A stretch of DNA of 64,000 nt from Nannochloropsis oceanica (Eukaryota; Sar; Eustigmatophyceae; Eustigmatales; Monodopsidaceae): assembly GCA_004519485.1 (NCBI GenBank), contig CP038134.1, positions 1,214,674 to 1,278,673 of the forward strand, in the 5' to 3' direction. This document shows, piece after piece, positions 45,622 to 57,347 of this stretch (its first letter is position 1; the number at the start of each line of letters is the position of its first letter). Made by a program: the position numbers and the translations under genes. The notes beneath the pieces were generated by a model. That model was given only the letters and a program-made list of their open reading frames with translations, was not told where the DNA came from and did no database searches.

Positions 45622-48600
45622 GCGTCAATGAGGGGAGGATGAAGAGGGATAGCGGGATAGAGGGATGGGGTGGGAAGGTGGGGGGATACCAGAACAACAG
45701 GAGGCGTAACATTTGTGAAATAGAGGGCGGTGGAAACAGGGGAGGAAGGAAGGGAAGAAGGGGAGCGAGTGAGTGACTCCACGGATTAAAAGACAGTCAA
45801 TAGATCGGAGCGAGACGAGGAAGGAGAAGTAGAGAAGCGGCGACTTCTCGGTAAAAGAAAAAAATCAACAAAGTTATAGTAAAACCCTCACACGCTTGTG
45901 TTATTGGGGCTTTCGTGCCACACACGTTTCGGCCTGCCCTCCCCGTGCCACTCTTTTTCTCTGTTCATACGGGATGCACCTTTTCTGCTGTTGATTCTGG
46001 CAGCATGAGCATGTGACTAAGGAGGACTGCGCGGTTAGGTTAGACGTTAAGTCGGTCAAACTCAAACTCTTCAAGTCAGAGAGAGAGGAGCAATCAAGGA
46101 GGGTTTGCTCTCCTTTTTGCAAGACCTACGCCTTTTCTTTCCACCCATATCACGCATTTCTTCTTTTGCTATGATTTGAGTGCGAACATTATCGTTCAGG
46201 CTCTCGTCCTCGCGCTTGGGGGTCAATGTTGCATCGAATTTGGACAACGTTCTCGATGTCTGGGCCTACATCTCAGCCTCCTGACTTCCCCTGTAGCTGC
46301 AGAATCCACTGCTTGGACAACCTCCGCTCGCCAGCACACGACACAGTGTCTGCTGCATTCTTTTATCATCAAAATGAGGGGCACATACAGGCCAAGATAG
46401 AGAAGAACCGTTTTTACATTTTTTCCTCTTTTTCTCGTCCCCCCAAACAAACGGGCCGCTCCAATCCTCGAGAAGACAAAACCCAAACCTGTTTATCCTC
46501 TTCCAAAAACATGTGTGCTTGACATTTTTCTTTTTCTTTATTCTTTGACGTGCGCCTTTGTACCTGCGTGATACTTCATCTTTCTTTCTTCCAGCAAATT
46601 TGACCTCTGAGACGCTCCATCTTCGATCCGCCAACCCTCTCCTAACCGCATAAGGGGCAAAGGGGCATCGAGAGACGTCAAGGCGACATTTCCTGTTTAT
46701 CATTTTGATGGCCCGTGGCCTGTACGACACACTCCCTATGCATCAAACCAGATTATTGACGGCCTTCCAGCCCTCGAGGTAACCACCACAAGTATTCCGG
46801 TATCTGCCCCACAGCCAGGCCGCCCCGCTCAGAACCTCGGGCGCAAGCGGCGGTACTGGACTTCCGGTAGAACGTTGAAAGATCTTCCAATGAATACTAG
46901 AGGCCACAGTGCGCACCGCTAACACGCCTCACTACACACCTACACGCACTCCGCACAGGCCTACGCTACACACCCAACCACCAAAAAAAAAAGTAATATG
47001 GTCCAGATCAAGGCAAGAATCTCTCTTTCCTTCCCTTCCTCTCTCCGCCTGTCCCTATCAGCTTTCAAATGCTCAGAAAAGACGCCTTCCCCTCCTCTAA
47101 CTTTCCTTTCCCTCCTCCCCCTCACCTACTTCACACCCAACAGGTCTACTCAACTTTGAAGAAGCACATCCCCATAATCCACCCCCCCATTCTGGGACGA
47201 TGAGAGTGTCCGCAGGCATGTCATAATGTTACAGAGTAACATTATGCGCCATGAAAGCCCTAAGTAGGTGCTCCGCAAATGGAGGAGGGAGGGCATAGAT
47301 GAAGGTGAGAAGATTATCTTACCGGAAGAGCAAACCTGGACAGGTATCATCAGATTGTCAGTGTGCAAGATCAAATTGACTGACGCATTGTCTATGAAAA
47401 TATGTAGAAATATTTGCGTAAATAAGGTAATAATTTCAAGATTTCAGGGCAACGGTAGCGGTCGCACTCCAGCCTCCTAACGGCACGGACCGTTGCGCGG
47501 AAATTGGTCGCACTTTCGGCAAGACACTCGTGCTAATGCTGCGGCTTGGAAGCGAAAGCCACAGAGAATATACTATGCACTACAACGAGAAAGTATGCAG
47601 TATTTTCCAAGCTCGTTGAACGCCGTGAAAGCTACAAAGGAACAAATGACGCCGTGCACTGTTGTGCGTTTATTTGACACAGCAACTGCCGCCACCGCTG
47701 TTTGCCGCGAATCAGCTGATTGTTGCCATCATCATCGATGCTTATGCCCTTCGTCTTGGTAGGGGAGGGGGGGAAATAGGGCTTCCCCGCCTCTTCGAAA
47801 TGTCGCAACTGTGCCCCAGAGCTACTGCTGCTGCTCGACCCAATGGGCCCTCTCGTCTTTCCTCACTACCCAGCGATGCTTGCTCACCCCGGTGCCTTAT
47901 CAACGATAAGGCGGTATTCACGACCATGGTATACCATGGCCAGCCCTAGACGAAAACGAAAGAAGAGCGCCCATACCTTCAACCCAGCAAAGTGTGCAAC
48001 TTTCGGGCGGTAGAGATGTGTACTTACGTTTCTAACAAAAGGAGATACCGAGATCAAAGTTCATATCAATCTTTTCCAACAAAGTGAAGGTCGCCTATTC
48101 TTAGTCACGTGTATTTCTTCTTTCTATCACTTTATTTCTTTTTGTACACAAACGTACGCATACAGCCGTGCATTCATGCGCAAAGACACTCATACAAGCA
48201 TCCTCCCTGATAGAGGCGATGCACATGTTCTTTCATCACGGTGCACATTTAAAAACATCACTGGATAATTTTATGTGCTTCTCTGTCCATTTTTTAAGAG
48301 TTTTTTTTACTGCTCTGTTTCACAGGTCTTTTTGTACCTAACTTTATTCCCTCTGTGTCGTCTATGCATATGTATCTACTGCTGCTGCGACAGCTATACC
48401 AGGTCTGCTTGAGCCGCCTCTTTGATCAAGACCATACATTTCTTCTGAAATGGCGTCAAGGACTCTATCTGTATGTCGAGTGAAGATGGGCGGGAGGAAG
48501 AGAGAGATGTGAACGTGAGTTATATACGTACGTACATGGCGGGATGAAAGAATGGGAGTAGCAGTTCTGTGACTGATGCTCAACTATTACGCCACCAATT

Positions 48601-48631
48601 TAGTCCCCCTTCTTCGCCTTCCTCCCCTTTT
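45622..48631. other. Gene-poor convergent interval
   Basis: These 3 kb separate the stops of CUL1 and the ethylene-receptor-like gene. This is by far the largest gap in the window and has no credible ORF. It contains a perfect hairpin at 47222-47246, a weak kinase-like remnant on the minus strand near 46743-46900 and otherwise unremarkable mixed-composition DNA. It lacks the CCCTCC tracts that fill genes here, which suggests it is not intronic. A non-coding RNA or decayed gene cannot be excluded. Confidence 0.4.
47222..47246. repeat. Perfect inverted repeat (11 bp arms, 3 bp loop)
   Basis: CATAATGTTAC, then AGA, then GTAACATTATG. The arms match at all 11 positions and could form a hairpin or a dyad binding site. 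It lies in the gene-poor interval with no gene within 1.3 kb. Confidence 0.9.
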
Positions 48632-50098
48632 TTACTCTCCCGCTCTGCTCACATCCATGAAATCCACCAAGGTGAGCACCCGACTTAAGATTCCGGCGCA
48701 CTTAATCCTCAGCCTTGCCAGCGCACACTCGGCCTCCCACACCCTGTCCACCTTCTCAAAAGGGGGACCCCTGTCATCCTTTCGTTCCTGTTGCTGGTCG
48801 AGTTGGTGCTGGAGCTGCTGCTGCTTCTCCTCCTGGCCGTGGGAGTGCGGATATAAGGTGCCCTCTCCTCCCAAAGCGGCCACAGGCAACGCCGTGGAGG
48901 AGCTGGAGGAATTTCGATGGAAACAAACAGGGGCGACTGGACCATCAGCAGCAGCAGCAGCAGTGGCCAAAAACGGTGCCTTAAACACAGCTGACTGGGG
49001 GGAGGGAGGGAGGGATGGCGCGAGGGCGGAGGAGGCTGCCTTGGACGTAATGCAGCTAGTTGGCGCGACCTTGTGGACCGAGGTCGTCGATGAGTATAGG
49101 CGGGTGCGGCATGCCTCCTCACTCCCTTTATCAACGTGTCTCCCTCCCAGCATTTCTAACCCTTCGTCTCGTCCTTTTCCTGTCACATACAAAGAGGAGG
49201 AGGAGGAGGAGGAGTTCAACTGGGTCAGACAAGGTTCACCGTCAAGTCCCCCTACTGGCTGATGATGCTGCATATTGGATTGGAAATTGTTGCGGAGGTG
49301 GGCGGCCTGTTGGAGGGCTTGCTTCATCTGCAGGCATACGTCGTGGAGCCACATGACTTGGGCCTCGTTTACGCGGGACCGTCGCAGGTGCATGGAGAGA
49401 CCGCCCATGATAGGGAGGGTGAGGACGTCACGAGGGGCGTGGAGGAAGTGGGGGGGAATGGCGTCGGTGGATATGTCGATCAGGGTCCGCGCAGGAAGGA
49501 TACGTCGGAGCTTGTGGCGGGCGTTGTCGATGATGGCCTCCTCCCTAAGGTCGCGGCGCACGGCTACCATGACCCCTCGGAAATCCTTCATTGATTTGTT
49601 CTCAAAGGTCAATTCTTTTATGAACTGGGGAAGGGAGAGCGCCTCAGGGATGACATGGAGGAGGAGCAAGGAGGTGCTGACGGAGACGATGGCCGTAGCC
49701 CACTTGGTGAAGAGGATGACGTTAGTGGGCAGGTTGAGCATATTGAAGAGGTGCGTGAGGCCGCAGAGGAGGATGAAGGAGATGAAGAGCGCCCCGGTGA
49801 ACCAGAAGCGGGGGTGCAGGTGCATCATGTGCCTGCCGAGGGTAATGAGAGAGGAAAAGGGATGAAAGTAGCAATAAGATAGGTGGAAGGGTGTATATAG
49901 CAGGCGACACCCTTTCTCGGCACGCCCGAACGCTTGCCCTCCTTCCCCTCCCTCCCCCCCTCCTTCTCTCCCTTCCACAGGCACGCACCGACGACGCAGC
50001 AAGTACATGGTAATCTCCACGGGAATGAAAAAGTAGGCAATGGCAATGACCAAGTCGGCCGTGCTCATGGCGCTCACGCCTGAGCCATCGATGCGCAT
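48632..50098 (-). CDS. Ethylene-receptor-like membrane protein lacking a kinase
   Basis: Two exons, 49989-50098 and 48632-49832, give 436 residues. The N-terminal three-helix domain matches the copper-dependent ethylene-binding domain of plant ETR1/ERS receptors. Helix 1 is DLVIAIAYFFIPVEITMYLL. Helix 2 holds FILLCGLTHLFN, with the Cu(I)-binding Cys and His (ETR1 C65 and H69). Helix 3 is TKWATAIVSVSTSLLLLHVI followed by PEAL. The following 150 residues align loosely with the GAF region. The final residues (ILSRVLTLVDFMDVSRAGE) resemble the second helix of a histidine-kinase dimerisation domain (plants: LMNDVLDLSRLEDG). A poly-Gln/Ser/Ala stretch replaces the first helix and its phospho-acceptor histidine, and there is no ATPase or receiver domain before the stop. 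The protein is probably in the endoplasmic reticulum or another endomembrane, as in plants (inference). Confidence 0.88.
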   Translation of the reverse strand: MRIDGSGVSAMSTADLVIAIAYFFIPVEITMYLLRRRCVPVEGREGGGEGGEGGQAFGRAEKGCRLLYTPFHLSYCYFHPFSSLITLGRHMMHLHPRFWFTGALFISFILLCGLTHLFNMLNLPTNVILFTKWATAIVSVSTSLLLLHVIPEALSLPQFIKELTFENKSMKDFRGVMVAVRRDLREEAIIDNARHKLRRILPARTLIDISTDAIPPHFLHAPRDVLTLPIMGGLSMHLRRSRVNEAQVMWLHDVCLQMKQALQQAAHLRNNFQSNMQHHQPVGGLDGEPCLTQLNSSSSSSSLYVTGKGRDEGLEMLGGRHVDKGSEEACRTRLYSSTTSVHKVAPTSCITSKAASSALAPSLPPSPQSAVFKAPFLATAAAAADGPVAPVCFHRNSSSSSTALPVAALGGEGTLYPHSHGQEEKQQQLQHQLDQQQERKDDRGPPFEKVDRVWEAECALARLRIKCAGILSRVLTLVDFMDVSRAGE

Positions 50099-51052
50099 GG
50101 TCGCTCAAGGCGAGATGTAATGGGACGTCAAAGAAGCAGTTCAAGGTAAATGCCCTTGAGTGATTAGACTGGCAGGCCCCTTTGTCGCGGTGATCGGTTT
50201 GTCTCTCTGAAAATACTACCACTCGTTTGATAGGGAGAAATGTCCTAAGGCAGCGTAGAAGATGCTGGTGCTACTATGGCTTCTAAACAAGCCGCTGCTC
50301 TTGCTTGTGCCTTGTGCTGCTGCGCTCCTCCTCCAGCTCGTGACGCACCGGAATTCACTTGGCTGCGCTACGCCTGCGTGAGGTGGGTTAAAGGCTGTAT
50401 GCGGAATGAGGAAAATAAGGATGAATTCCGGCAGAGAGCGCGTGATGGTCTTCCTGGAGCTGCGTGCTGGTGTACGGGTACCCCATAAACAGACCAACAG
50501 ACAAGCTGCTCAACATCATGATATTCTCGTCACTTATGGCATTGGCGCGGGGAGGAAGCAGACAATTAGTAAACATAATAGACCTCATCTGTGGACATTC
50601 TCGCTCGTGCTCGTCATGGTGTGTCTTGTGGTTCCCAGGCATTGGACATGTCGTTTTGCCGCCACTCGCCTCGCTCAAAGAGATAACAATTCCTCGCTTA
50701 TCGCCTCTTTCCACTTGTTCTTCTTGGAGCTCTGATGCAAGCGAGTAAGAAACAAGAATGATCATTGTGGTGGCAAACTTTATTTGGAATTTGAACATCC
50801 GAGCGCAATGTATGGATGGTACTATTATATGAATGAGGGGGGGAGGAGGGGTGAGGAGGTTGGAGGCGTCACTTAGCAAAGCAAATGAGTCATTGTCATT
50901 CAGCAAATCAACATTTTTTTGAAAGATCATCGCGTAATCACTTCATGAAACGTTGTGTAGTCCTTGCCTTTCCTTAGTAGCCGATCACTTTCACGCTCTA
51001 CCAACCAATCCTCCGTCTCTAATCCCCGGAGCACCACGTACACCCCTACATA
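50099..51052. other. Intergenic between COQ3 and the ethylene-receptor-like gene
   Basis: About 950 bp lie upstream of the receptor gene and downstream of COQ3, both on the minus strand. This should contain the receptor promoter and the COQ3 3' UTR. No ORF is convincing. Confidence 0.45.
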
Positions 51053-52757
51053 TTACGTTCCCTTCCTCTCATCCTGGACCAAGTGTATGGCATAATTCAC
51101 GTCAATATCATCCTTCTCAAGCTTCCACGTGTTATTAAATGGGTTGTAAATCATCCCGCACACATCCTCAACCCGGAGGCCGGCCGCGCGGCCCATCCGA
51201 GCCACTTCTTGGGGTTGTAGAAACTTGCTCCATTCGTGTGTTCCTAGGGATGGAGGAGGAAGAGAGAGAGGGAAGGCGGGAGGGGAGAGGGGAGGAAAGG
51301 AAAGAAGAGGGAAAGGGAAAACAAGAGAGAGGTTAAGTGGTGAGCTATCTTTACTTGACAAGCAAGGACGTTGCCTTTGTCTTGACGTGCCTAGAGCGGA
51401 ACAACAAGATGGAATTGATTGTAGGAAAACCGCAAGGAGGAGGGGAGGAGGAAGGAGGACCTTGGAAAGCGAAGGCAGAATGAAGTCTATGGAAAAAAAA
51501 ACGAGTGTACTTACCTTTGGGCACCATGCGCACGATGTACTCGGCTCCCAAGATGGCGAGGAGATACGCCTTGGCGGTGCGATTGATGGTGGTCAAGACC
51601 AGGTGCCCCCCGTCGCGGCTCTTACCTCCTGCCTCTTCTTCAGCTGCTAGCATGCCCGCCAAGGATTTGACGAAGGCATCGGGTGCAGCCACGTGCTCGA
51701 TCACTTCTGACGATACTACCGCATCGAAGCGCTCACCTGAAGCTAGACGAAGGGGATGGGGAGGGAGGGAGGGAGGGAGAAAAGAAAAGAGGAAAAAGTC
51801 GCTGATTATCAGTCACGGACAGACGACGAGGAACAAAACAGAGTCTTCCCTCTCCCTATCCACTCTCCCTCCCTACCCAAAAAGTCCTCCACCGCGGCGT
51901 GCTCGTATTTGATGCCCCGGGTGCGGGGGTCCACGGCGGCGTGGCTTCGGGCCACGTCGATGTTCCCGACTGCCGGGTCGATGCCTGTGACGGAGGCGCC
52001 GAGGCTGGAGAGGGATGATGAGGAGGGAAGAAAGAAGACAGAACGAATGGGCCAGTCTGCGCAAAAAACCTCTTGTGTCCCCATCTTCCCATCACCATAA
52101 CCCAATTGATAGCCGTACCGTGCGAGTGCCTCTGACAAGAGCCCGCCGCCACAACCCACGTCAAGTATCCGGACGCCTTGCAAGGTCTTCTTCGTCGATG
52201 GACCGCTACTATCGTTGCTGGTGCCAATGTTGGTGCTGGGAGGTGCGGCATTGAGGCTTCGACCGCATTTATTGAGGATGTATTTTACCCGGACGGGATT
52301 CAAGGCGTGAAGGGGCCCTGTAACGGGTAAAGGGGGGGGGAGGTGGGATTGGGAAGCCGGGCAGAGTGGAAGAAACGCATCACACTATGGTGATTATTGA
52401 ATGAAGGAAAAGGATGCAGTCTACAGAGGGGAAAAACGTACCTGCGCCCGTACGGCCGCTCGGGTCGTCCCACCACCCTTGGCCGTAAGCGTTGAACTTT
52501 TCGACCTCCGCATCGTGCACTGACGAGCGCGAGGAGAAGAAGTGGCGCGGGCGTCTCCGTGAAAGAGTACTTAGAAAAAAAAAGAGAAGGAAGCAAGTGA
52601 GGGTGGGTAAGCCAGTGTTAATGAAGCGGGATTGGGGTCCTGCGTGTGCCTCATGGTGGTCAAGGGGCACGCACCTTGATGTGGCGGCAAGTGATGAAGC
52701 TTGAAGAGACTGCGGTGGCCAGTACCGCGGCAGAGTGAAGACAAGCCTATGACGCAT
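51053..52757 (-). CDS. COQ3: Ubiquinone biosynthesis O-methyltransferase, mitochondrial
   Basis: This SAM-dependent enzyme catalyses the two O-methylation steps of coenzyme Q synthesis on the matrix face of the inner mitochondrial membrane, in the COQ complex. Exons 52675-52757, 52442-52569, 52119-52317, 51877-52004, 51515-51742 and 51053-51243 join in frame to 318 residues. The N-terminal 40 residues ([20 protein letters not shown] onward) are Arg/Ser-rich without acidic residues, a good transit peptide. COQ3 signatures are [14 protein letters not shown] near the start, the SAM motif [43 protein letters not shown], and [12 protein letters not shown] plus [13 protein letters not shown] near the end. 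Length and domain order are normal. It is divergent from the Borealin-like gene. Confidence 0.95.
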
Positions 52758-53182
52758 CGCGCTTGCCGCTTAGCTCGTTTGCTGTGATGGTATGTACGTG
52801 GGAATGTGATGGGGTGGTGAATGACTTGTACTCTTTCTCTTTCCCCCCTTGCTCTTGTTCCGACAATCATCACGTCGGATGATATTGCGAGAGAGAGAGG
52901 AGAAGAGGAAGCTCACTACACTATGCCTACTCTTCCTGCTTAGTGAACCGAACAAGCACACTCACGTTCACACACATGAAGGCCGGCATACACGCCTAGA
53001 CAAGACACGTCAGGCTGCAAGGCCGCTCGCTGTCTGTTTCGGCGGCGAGCGCGCAACGCATTCCATCTCCGTGGGCCAAGGCGAAATTTAACGTGAAGGC
53101 TGGTGCTCTGCTTAGTCCACGCTTACCACGACCAGTGGCATGAGAGGCGTTGCGCGATAGCATTACCACGCTAACCATACCC
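52758..53182. promoter_or_regulatory. Divergent intergenic region COQ3/Borealin
   Basis: These 425 bp separate divergent start codons and should hold both promoters. No specific element is identified. Confidence 0.45.
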
Positions 53183-55063
53183 ATGGCAGACGTACAAGCC
53201 ACACGTGTTGGCTTTTGCTTGTCTCACTATTCATGCCGGCCGCCTGCTTACCCTGATCGCTCCTCCTCATCTCCTTTACTCCCTGCTTCTCCATCCACGC
53301 TACAGACACATTCAAGTCAGCAGTGGTACCAGGACAAGACAAATTTCATGGGCACTGGACGTGCCACCACGGGCAAAAAGCGTGGGGGCGGGGTTGGCTC
53401 TGTGTCGGAGGCGGCGGCGTTGGCAAAGAGCAAGGCAGGACCGGAGGGAGTCTTGACGGCCTTGTCCAGCATCAAGCCGGAGGAGCTGCAGCACGTCATG
53501 GAGGAAATCGAGACGGAGGTGGGTTTTCAGGGAGATGAGAAAAGACTGCGGGATGGAACTGCGAACACCCATGACATGCTCTTTTTATAGTCATCAGACT
53601 CCTGATTCCTTCCCTCCCCCGACGAACCAGATGTACTCCCGCGCCAAGCGCCTCCGTTTGGAAGCGGAGGAGCACGCACTGTCCCTCCAGAATGCTTTTC
53701 ATGTAGAGTTGATGAAGTTGCCCAAGTCAGTGCGGGCCATGTCACTGCGGGAGTTCTCTGAGCAGTACGGCGAGGTGAGGGAAGGGAGGGAGAGAGGGAG
53801 GGAAGGAGGGCAAGAAGAAAGCAGAGTGGGGGGAAGATCATCGACAGCGCGAATTCTTGCCATGAGGACGTCTCTTCATCCTCCCTTTTCTCCCTCCCTC
53901 CCTCCCTATCTCAGGACATTCGCTCCGTGATGCGCCTGGCCGTGGAAGAAGAAGCCTCTCGCGCCCTCTCCCAAAGCCACCACAAGCAGCAGCAACGGCA
54001 ACAACAACAGCGGAGGAAAAAGGGTTTGACTGGCACAGTCGTAAAGGCTGCCCCGCCCACAGCGGGGCGGACGAGTCGAAGCGGTGCAGGAGGGCGAGCA
54101 GCAGGAGCAGCAGGAGCAGGAGCAGTATCACGGTCCTCGGAGGGAGGAGGAGGGGCCGGTGGAGGAAGGATGTCGACGCGGAGCAGCAGCATCAGCAGCA
54201 GTAGCAACACGGCCAGGAATAGCAGCAACAGTATTCGCACGAGCGTCAACAGTGGGGGGGGCTTGGTGATGACGGTCATGCAAACCCCTATGGGAGTCGG
54301 GGGGGGGAGGGCGACGCGCTCCGGTCGAGGGCGGGTGCGAGGGATGGGAGGGGTGCACCAGACCCCCATGATGAAATTCGATCCCCGCCTGCCGACAACT
54401 CCGGGTATTCGGGCGCCGAGGTATGGAGAGAGCGTGCTGAGTGTGAATGGCTCGCCGCTGCAGGTGCCACTGCCGGTGGACGCCGAAGCGATGGAAGGTA
54501 GGGAGGGAGGGAGGGAGCGCGGGAGGGAGGGAGGACGGGGCAGTGGAAAAAAGCGAATTTGGAGATTGCCCCTTGACATTTTTTGTTCCTATCATCATCG
54601 CATACATATACAATCACATATCAACATTTTAAATTCACAACAACATTTAATTAAACGCATATATGCGCGACACAGATGAAGACACGGCCGCCTTCACGCG
54701 CGCGGCCCTTGGAGGAGGGCGAGAGGGTGAAGGAGGAGGGAGTGGGTCACCGTCGTTGATGATTGAGCTGCCCAACGGCGGAGGAGAGAGTAAGTACGAA
54801 ATTAGCTGGAATACGAATACAAAGGAACAACCATTCCACTTCAGCAATCTGACACTCCCTCCCTCGCTCCCTCGCTCCCTCCCTCAGCTGTGGACATCTT
54901 CAAGGACCCCTCGGCTTTGGCGCACATGGACAGCCAAATGAAGGCGGACGTGGCGAGTAAGATCGAGAGACTGCAGAGTGGGCTTGCATATGTCTTGCAG
55001 CATATCGGGGGGGCGTTGCTTGGTGGAGGAGGAGGAGGGGAGGGAGGCGGGAAGAGCAATTGA
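53183..55063 (+). CDS. CDCA8: Borealin-like chromosomal passenger complex subunit
   Basis: Borealin links Aurora B and Survivin to INCENP at centromeres and the spindle midzone. Exons 53183-53518, 53631-53774, 53915-54497, 54676-54789 and 54888-55063 give 450 residues. The start is uncertain. A frame-preserving intron (donor at 53192, acceptor ending about 53304) could shorten the N-terminus, and ATG 53349 is another option. The helix that joins the INCENP/Survivin bundle is visible as LSLQNAFHVELMKLPKSVRA plus MSLREFSEQYGE (compare animal borealin EILRLPKALREMNW). A long Gly/Ser/Arg-rich linker follows. The C-terminal region has MMKFDPRLPTTPGIRAPRYG plus ESVLSVNGSPLQVP, close to borealin's TPRFDSRVFKTPGLR...GERIYNISGNGSPL. 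It then has IELPNGGGE and a terminal helical dimerisation segment (LAHMDSQMKADVASKIERLQ). No other family I know has this order. Confidence 0.82.
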
Positions 55064-56461
55064 AGATGGGAGTGAAACAGAACAAGAGGGTCACAGAAGG
55101 CAAGCGCAAGGTCACAGACATGAGTGTGAGAACTATAGGAAAACCACGACAAGGAGAACGAGGAAGAGGAAGATGGAGGAAAAGGGGTATCAAAATGAAG
55201 GGAAACTGAAGAAGTAGTGCGAGTATGTGCGTGTGTAGAGCGAGGATGAACGATTTGATGAGGAAACTAAAACGAAGGCCTTGGAGCAACCGCAGGATCC
55301 CGTGATTTTTTTTCTTTTCAGACACAGGAAAGAGATACTTTTTTTCAGAAAACGAATATTCGGTCTCATGGTAGCTTTCCCCTTTATTCGAAGCTCTCAA
55401 CGAAATCTGATGCGGCCATTGCGGGTGGTAGGTAAAAGCCCGGGGGGAATCTCCGAGTCTCTTCGTGCGGTTTGTCGAGGTCGTATGCCTGTGCCCTGTC
55501 TCGAGCCCACACCACGTGGTCCAAAAGGGCGGGGAATGCGTTAAAGCAGTGGTACCATATCCAAGACGTCGTCGATGCCGCTAAGTGTCCTGTCTAATCT
55601 TAAGCGTCGTGGCTTGCCTGGCCTTTTTCTTGTGCCAGTGTTTGCCATCGCTCGATTAACGTGCTTCAACGAAGTGGCGGCCGCAGATGCAGCAGCAGAT
55701 GCAGGGCCTTGATTCACTTGGCTCGATTATTCATTTTGTGCACTATTTTCTTAGCACAGGGTCTACCGACCCATGGATGCCTGGAACGACAACACTCTCA
55801 GCTATCTGGATGTGCTGCGGGATGTCTACAGTTCTTTGTAAGTAGAAATGAGAGATAAATGGGAAGAGGGAGCGGGCGATCAGCGTTGGTACGTACCCCA
55901 GAACGCTTGAGCGGCCACACAACCAGCCAAAGCCCGGAGGGCCTATGTTTCCACAACCATCACATGCATTACATAGATCTCTATGACTATCTGACATCGA
56001 TAGATGTGCAATATTTCCTTCATATTTCCCACCGCAGGAGTTTCCCAGGTTTCCCAGCGACAGAGGGCGTCGAAGATGCAGGTATGAATCTGGGCCTTGC
56101 ACCCTATAAGTGTCTCTGATCTATCCCATCTTCCCCATGCCTATGCCCATGGACATAGAAGCGAAGTGTCTAGTGCTATTGAGTTGGCTGGTCAGTCTTT
56201 TATCGGCACAAAACCTTCCAGAGTGGAGGGGAGATCCATCTCTTTTTTGCCACCTCCCCTCCCCCGCGAGCTTGAAGTGAACAGAAGCTGTTCTGAGCCG
56301 TCCTTTAGAATACCGAGGCACAATTAGTGCGCAAATTACTCACACTATCACTCTACGCACCCCCTTTCTCCTCAAACCTGCCCTGTGTGCACTCGAGCCC
56401 CAGATTCGTTGCCTCTTTATCTCCTCACCCGCTCTCTCTCCACCCTCGCTTAGATCCGGTG
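55064..56461. other. Intergenic before the GARP gene
   Basis: These 1.4 kb hold no convincing ORF. A strong acceptor-like site (polypyrimidine followed by CTTAG, ending at about 56453) lies just before the GARP start codon, which suggests a 5' UTR intron and a transcription start further upstream in this gap. Confidence 0.45.
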
Positions 56462-57313
56462 ATGGCGGGCATGACTGGCCAGCAGCAGGTGGGCAAGGAG
56501 GAGAGAAAGATGGGGAGAGTATGGGAAGAAGCAAGTGGCTTCGAGACCGCCCAGCAGTACTCAGCGCTGCACCATGAGCACAAAGCGGGGGAGGAAGGGG
56601 AGGAAGGGGAGTATATCGGCGGTGATCGTGAAGGGGATGTGGACGAGGAAGAGAGCGAGACAGAGGTAGGGAAGGGCGGGAAAAGCCCTCGAGCTCAGCA
56701 TCGACGTCAGTACCGGAATCGGAAGTACCGGCGGCTGTCCCAGAACCCTTCCTCTGAGGTCTTGGACACGGTGATGAGCAGCAGCAACAGCAACTCCTCC
56801 CTCCTCCTCAGCAACGATACCAGCAGCACCAACGGCCGCCGCAGCCGCAGCAACAGCATGGGGATGGTAGGAGAGGAGGAAATTGAGGAAAAAGGAAGAG
56901 CGGCAACAGTCATGCCGGTGGGTGGAGTGCATCATCCCGGTCGGGTGGGACTGGGGAAGGGGAAGCAGTTTCTCGTCCGCCCTCCCCTATCCCCTGCCTC
57001 GAGCCCCAAGCACAGCAGCAGCAGCAGTGGCACCAGCACCAGCAGCAATAGCCATAGCAAGTGCACTCCCCATACCCGATCCAAGCGCGGCGGCAGCAGC
57101 ACCAACAGCAACGGTAGTGCCGCTGCTGCTTCTGCCTCCTCCTCCTCCGGTAGCACCACCAGAAACCGACGCCGCGCGGCCCTCAAGGCCGAGGAGGCCA
57201 TCCACCGAGCCCAGGGCGGGAGGGAGGGTACGAACGAGGGCGGGAGCGAGGAAGAGGAGGCAAACCGCCGAAGCAGTAGAGGTGGTGGTGGCTGGCGTCG
57301 GAAGCCGGGCGAT

Positions 57314-57347
<34 letters not shown>

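Noticed and set aside
47493-47762. 89-residue ORF in the gene-poor interval
   Set aside because: No domain, no splice context and mixed composition; not distinguishable from chance.
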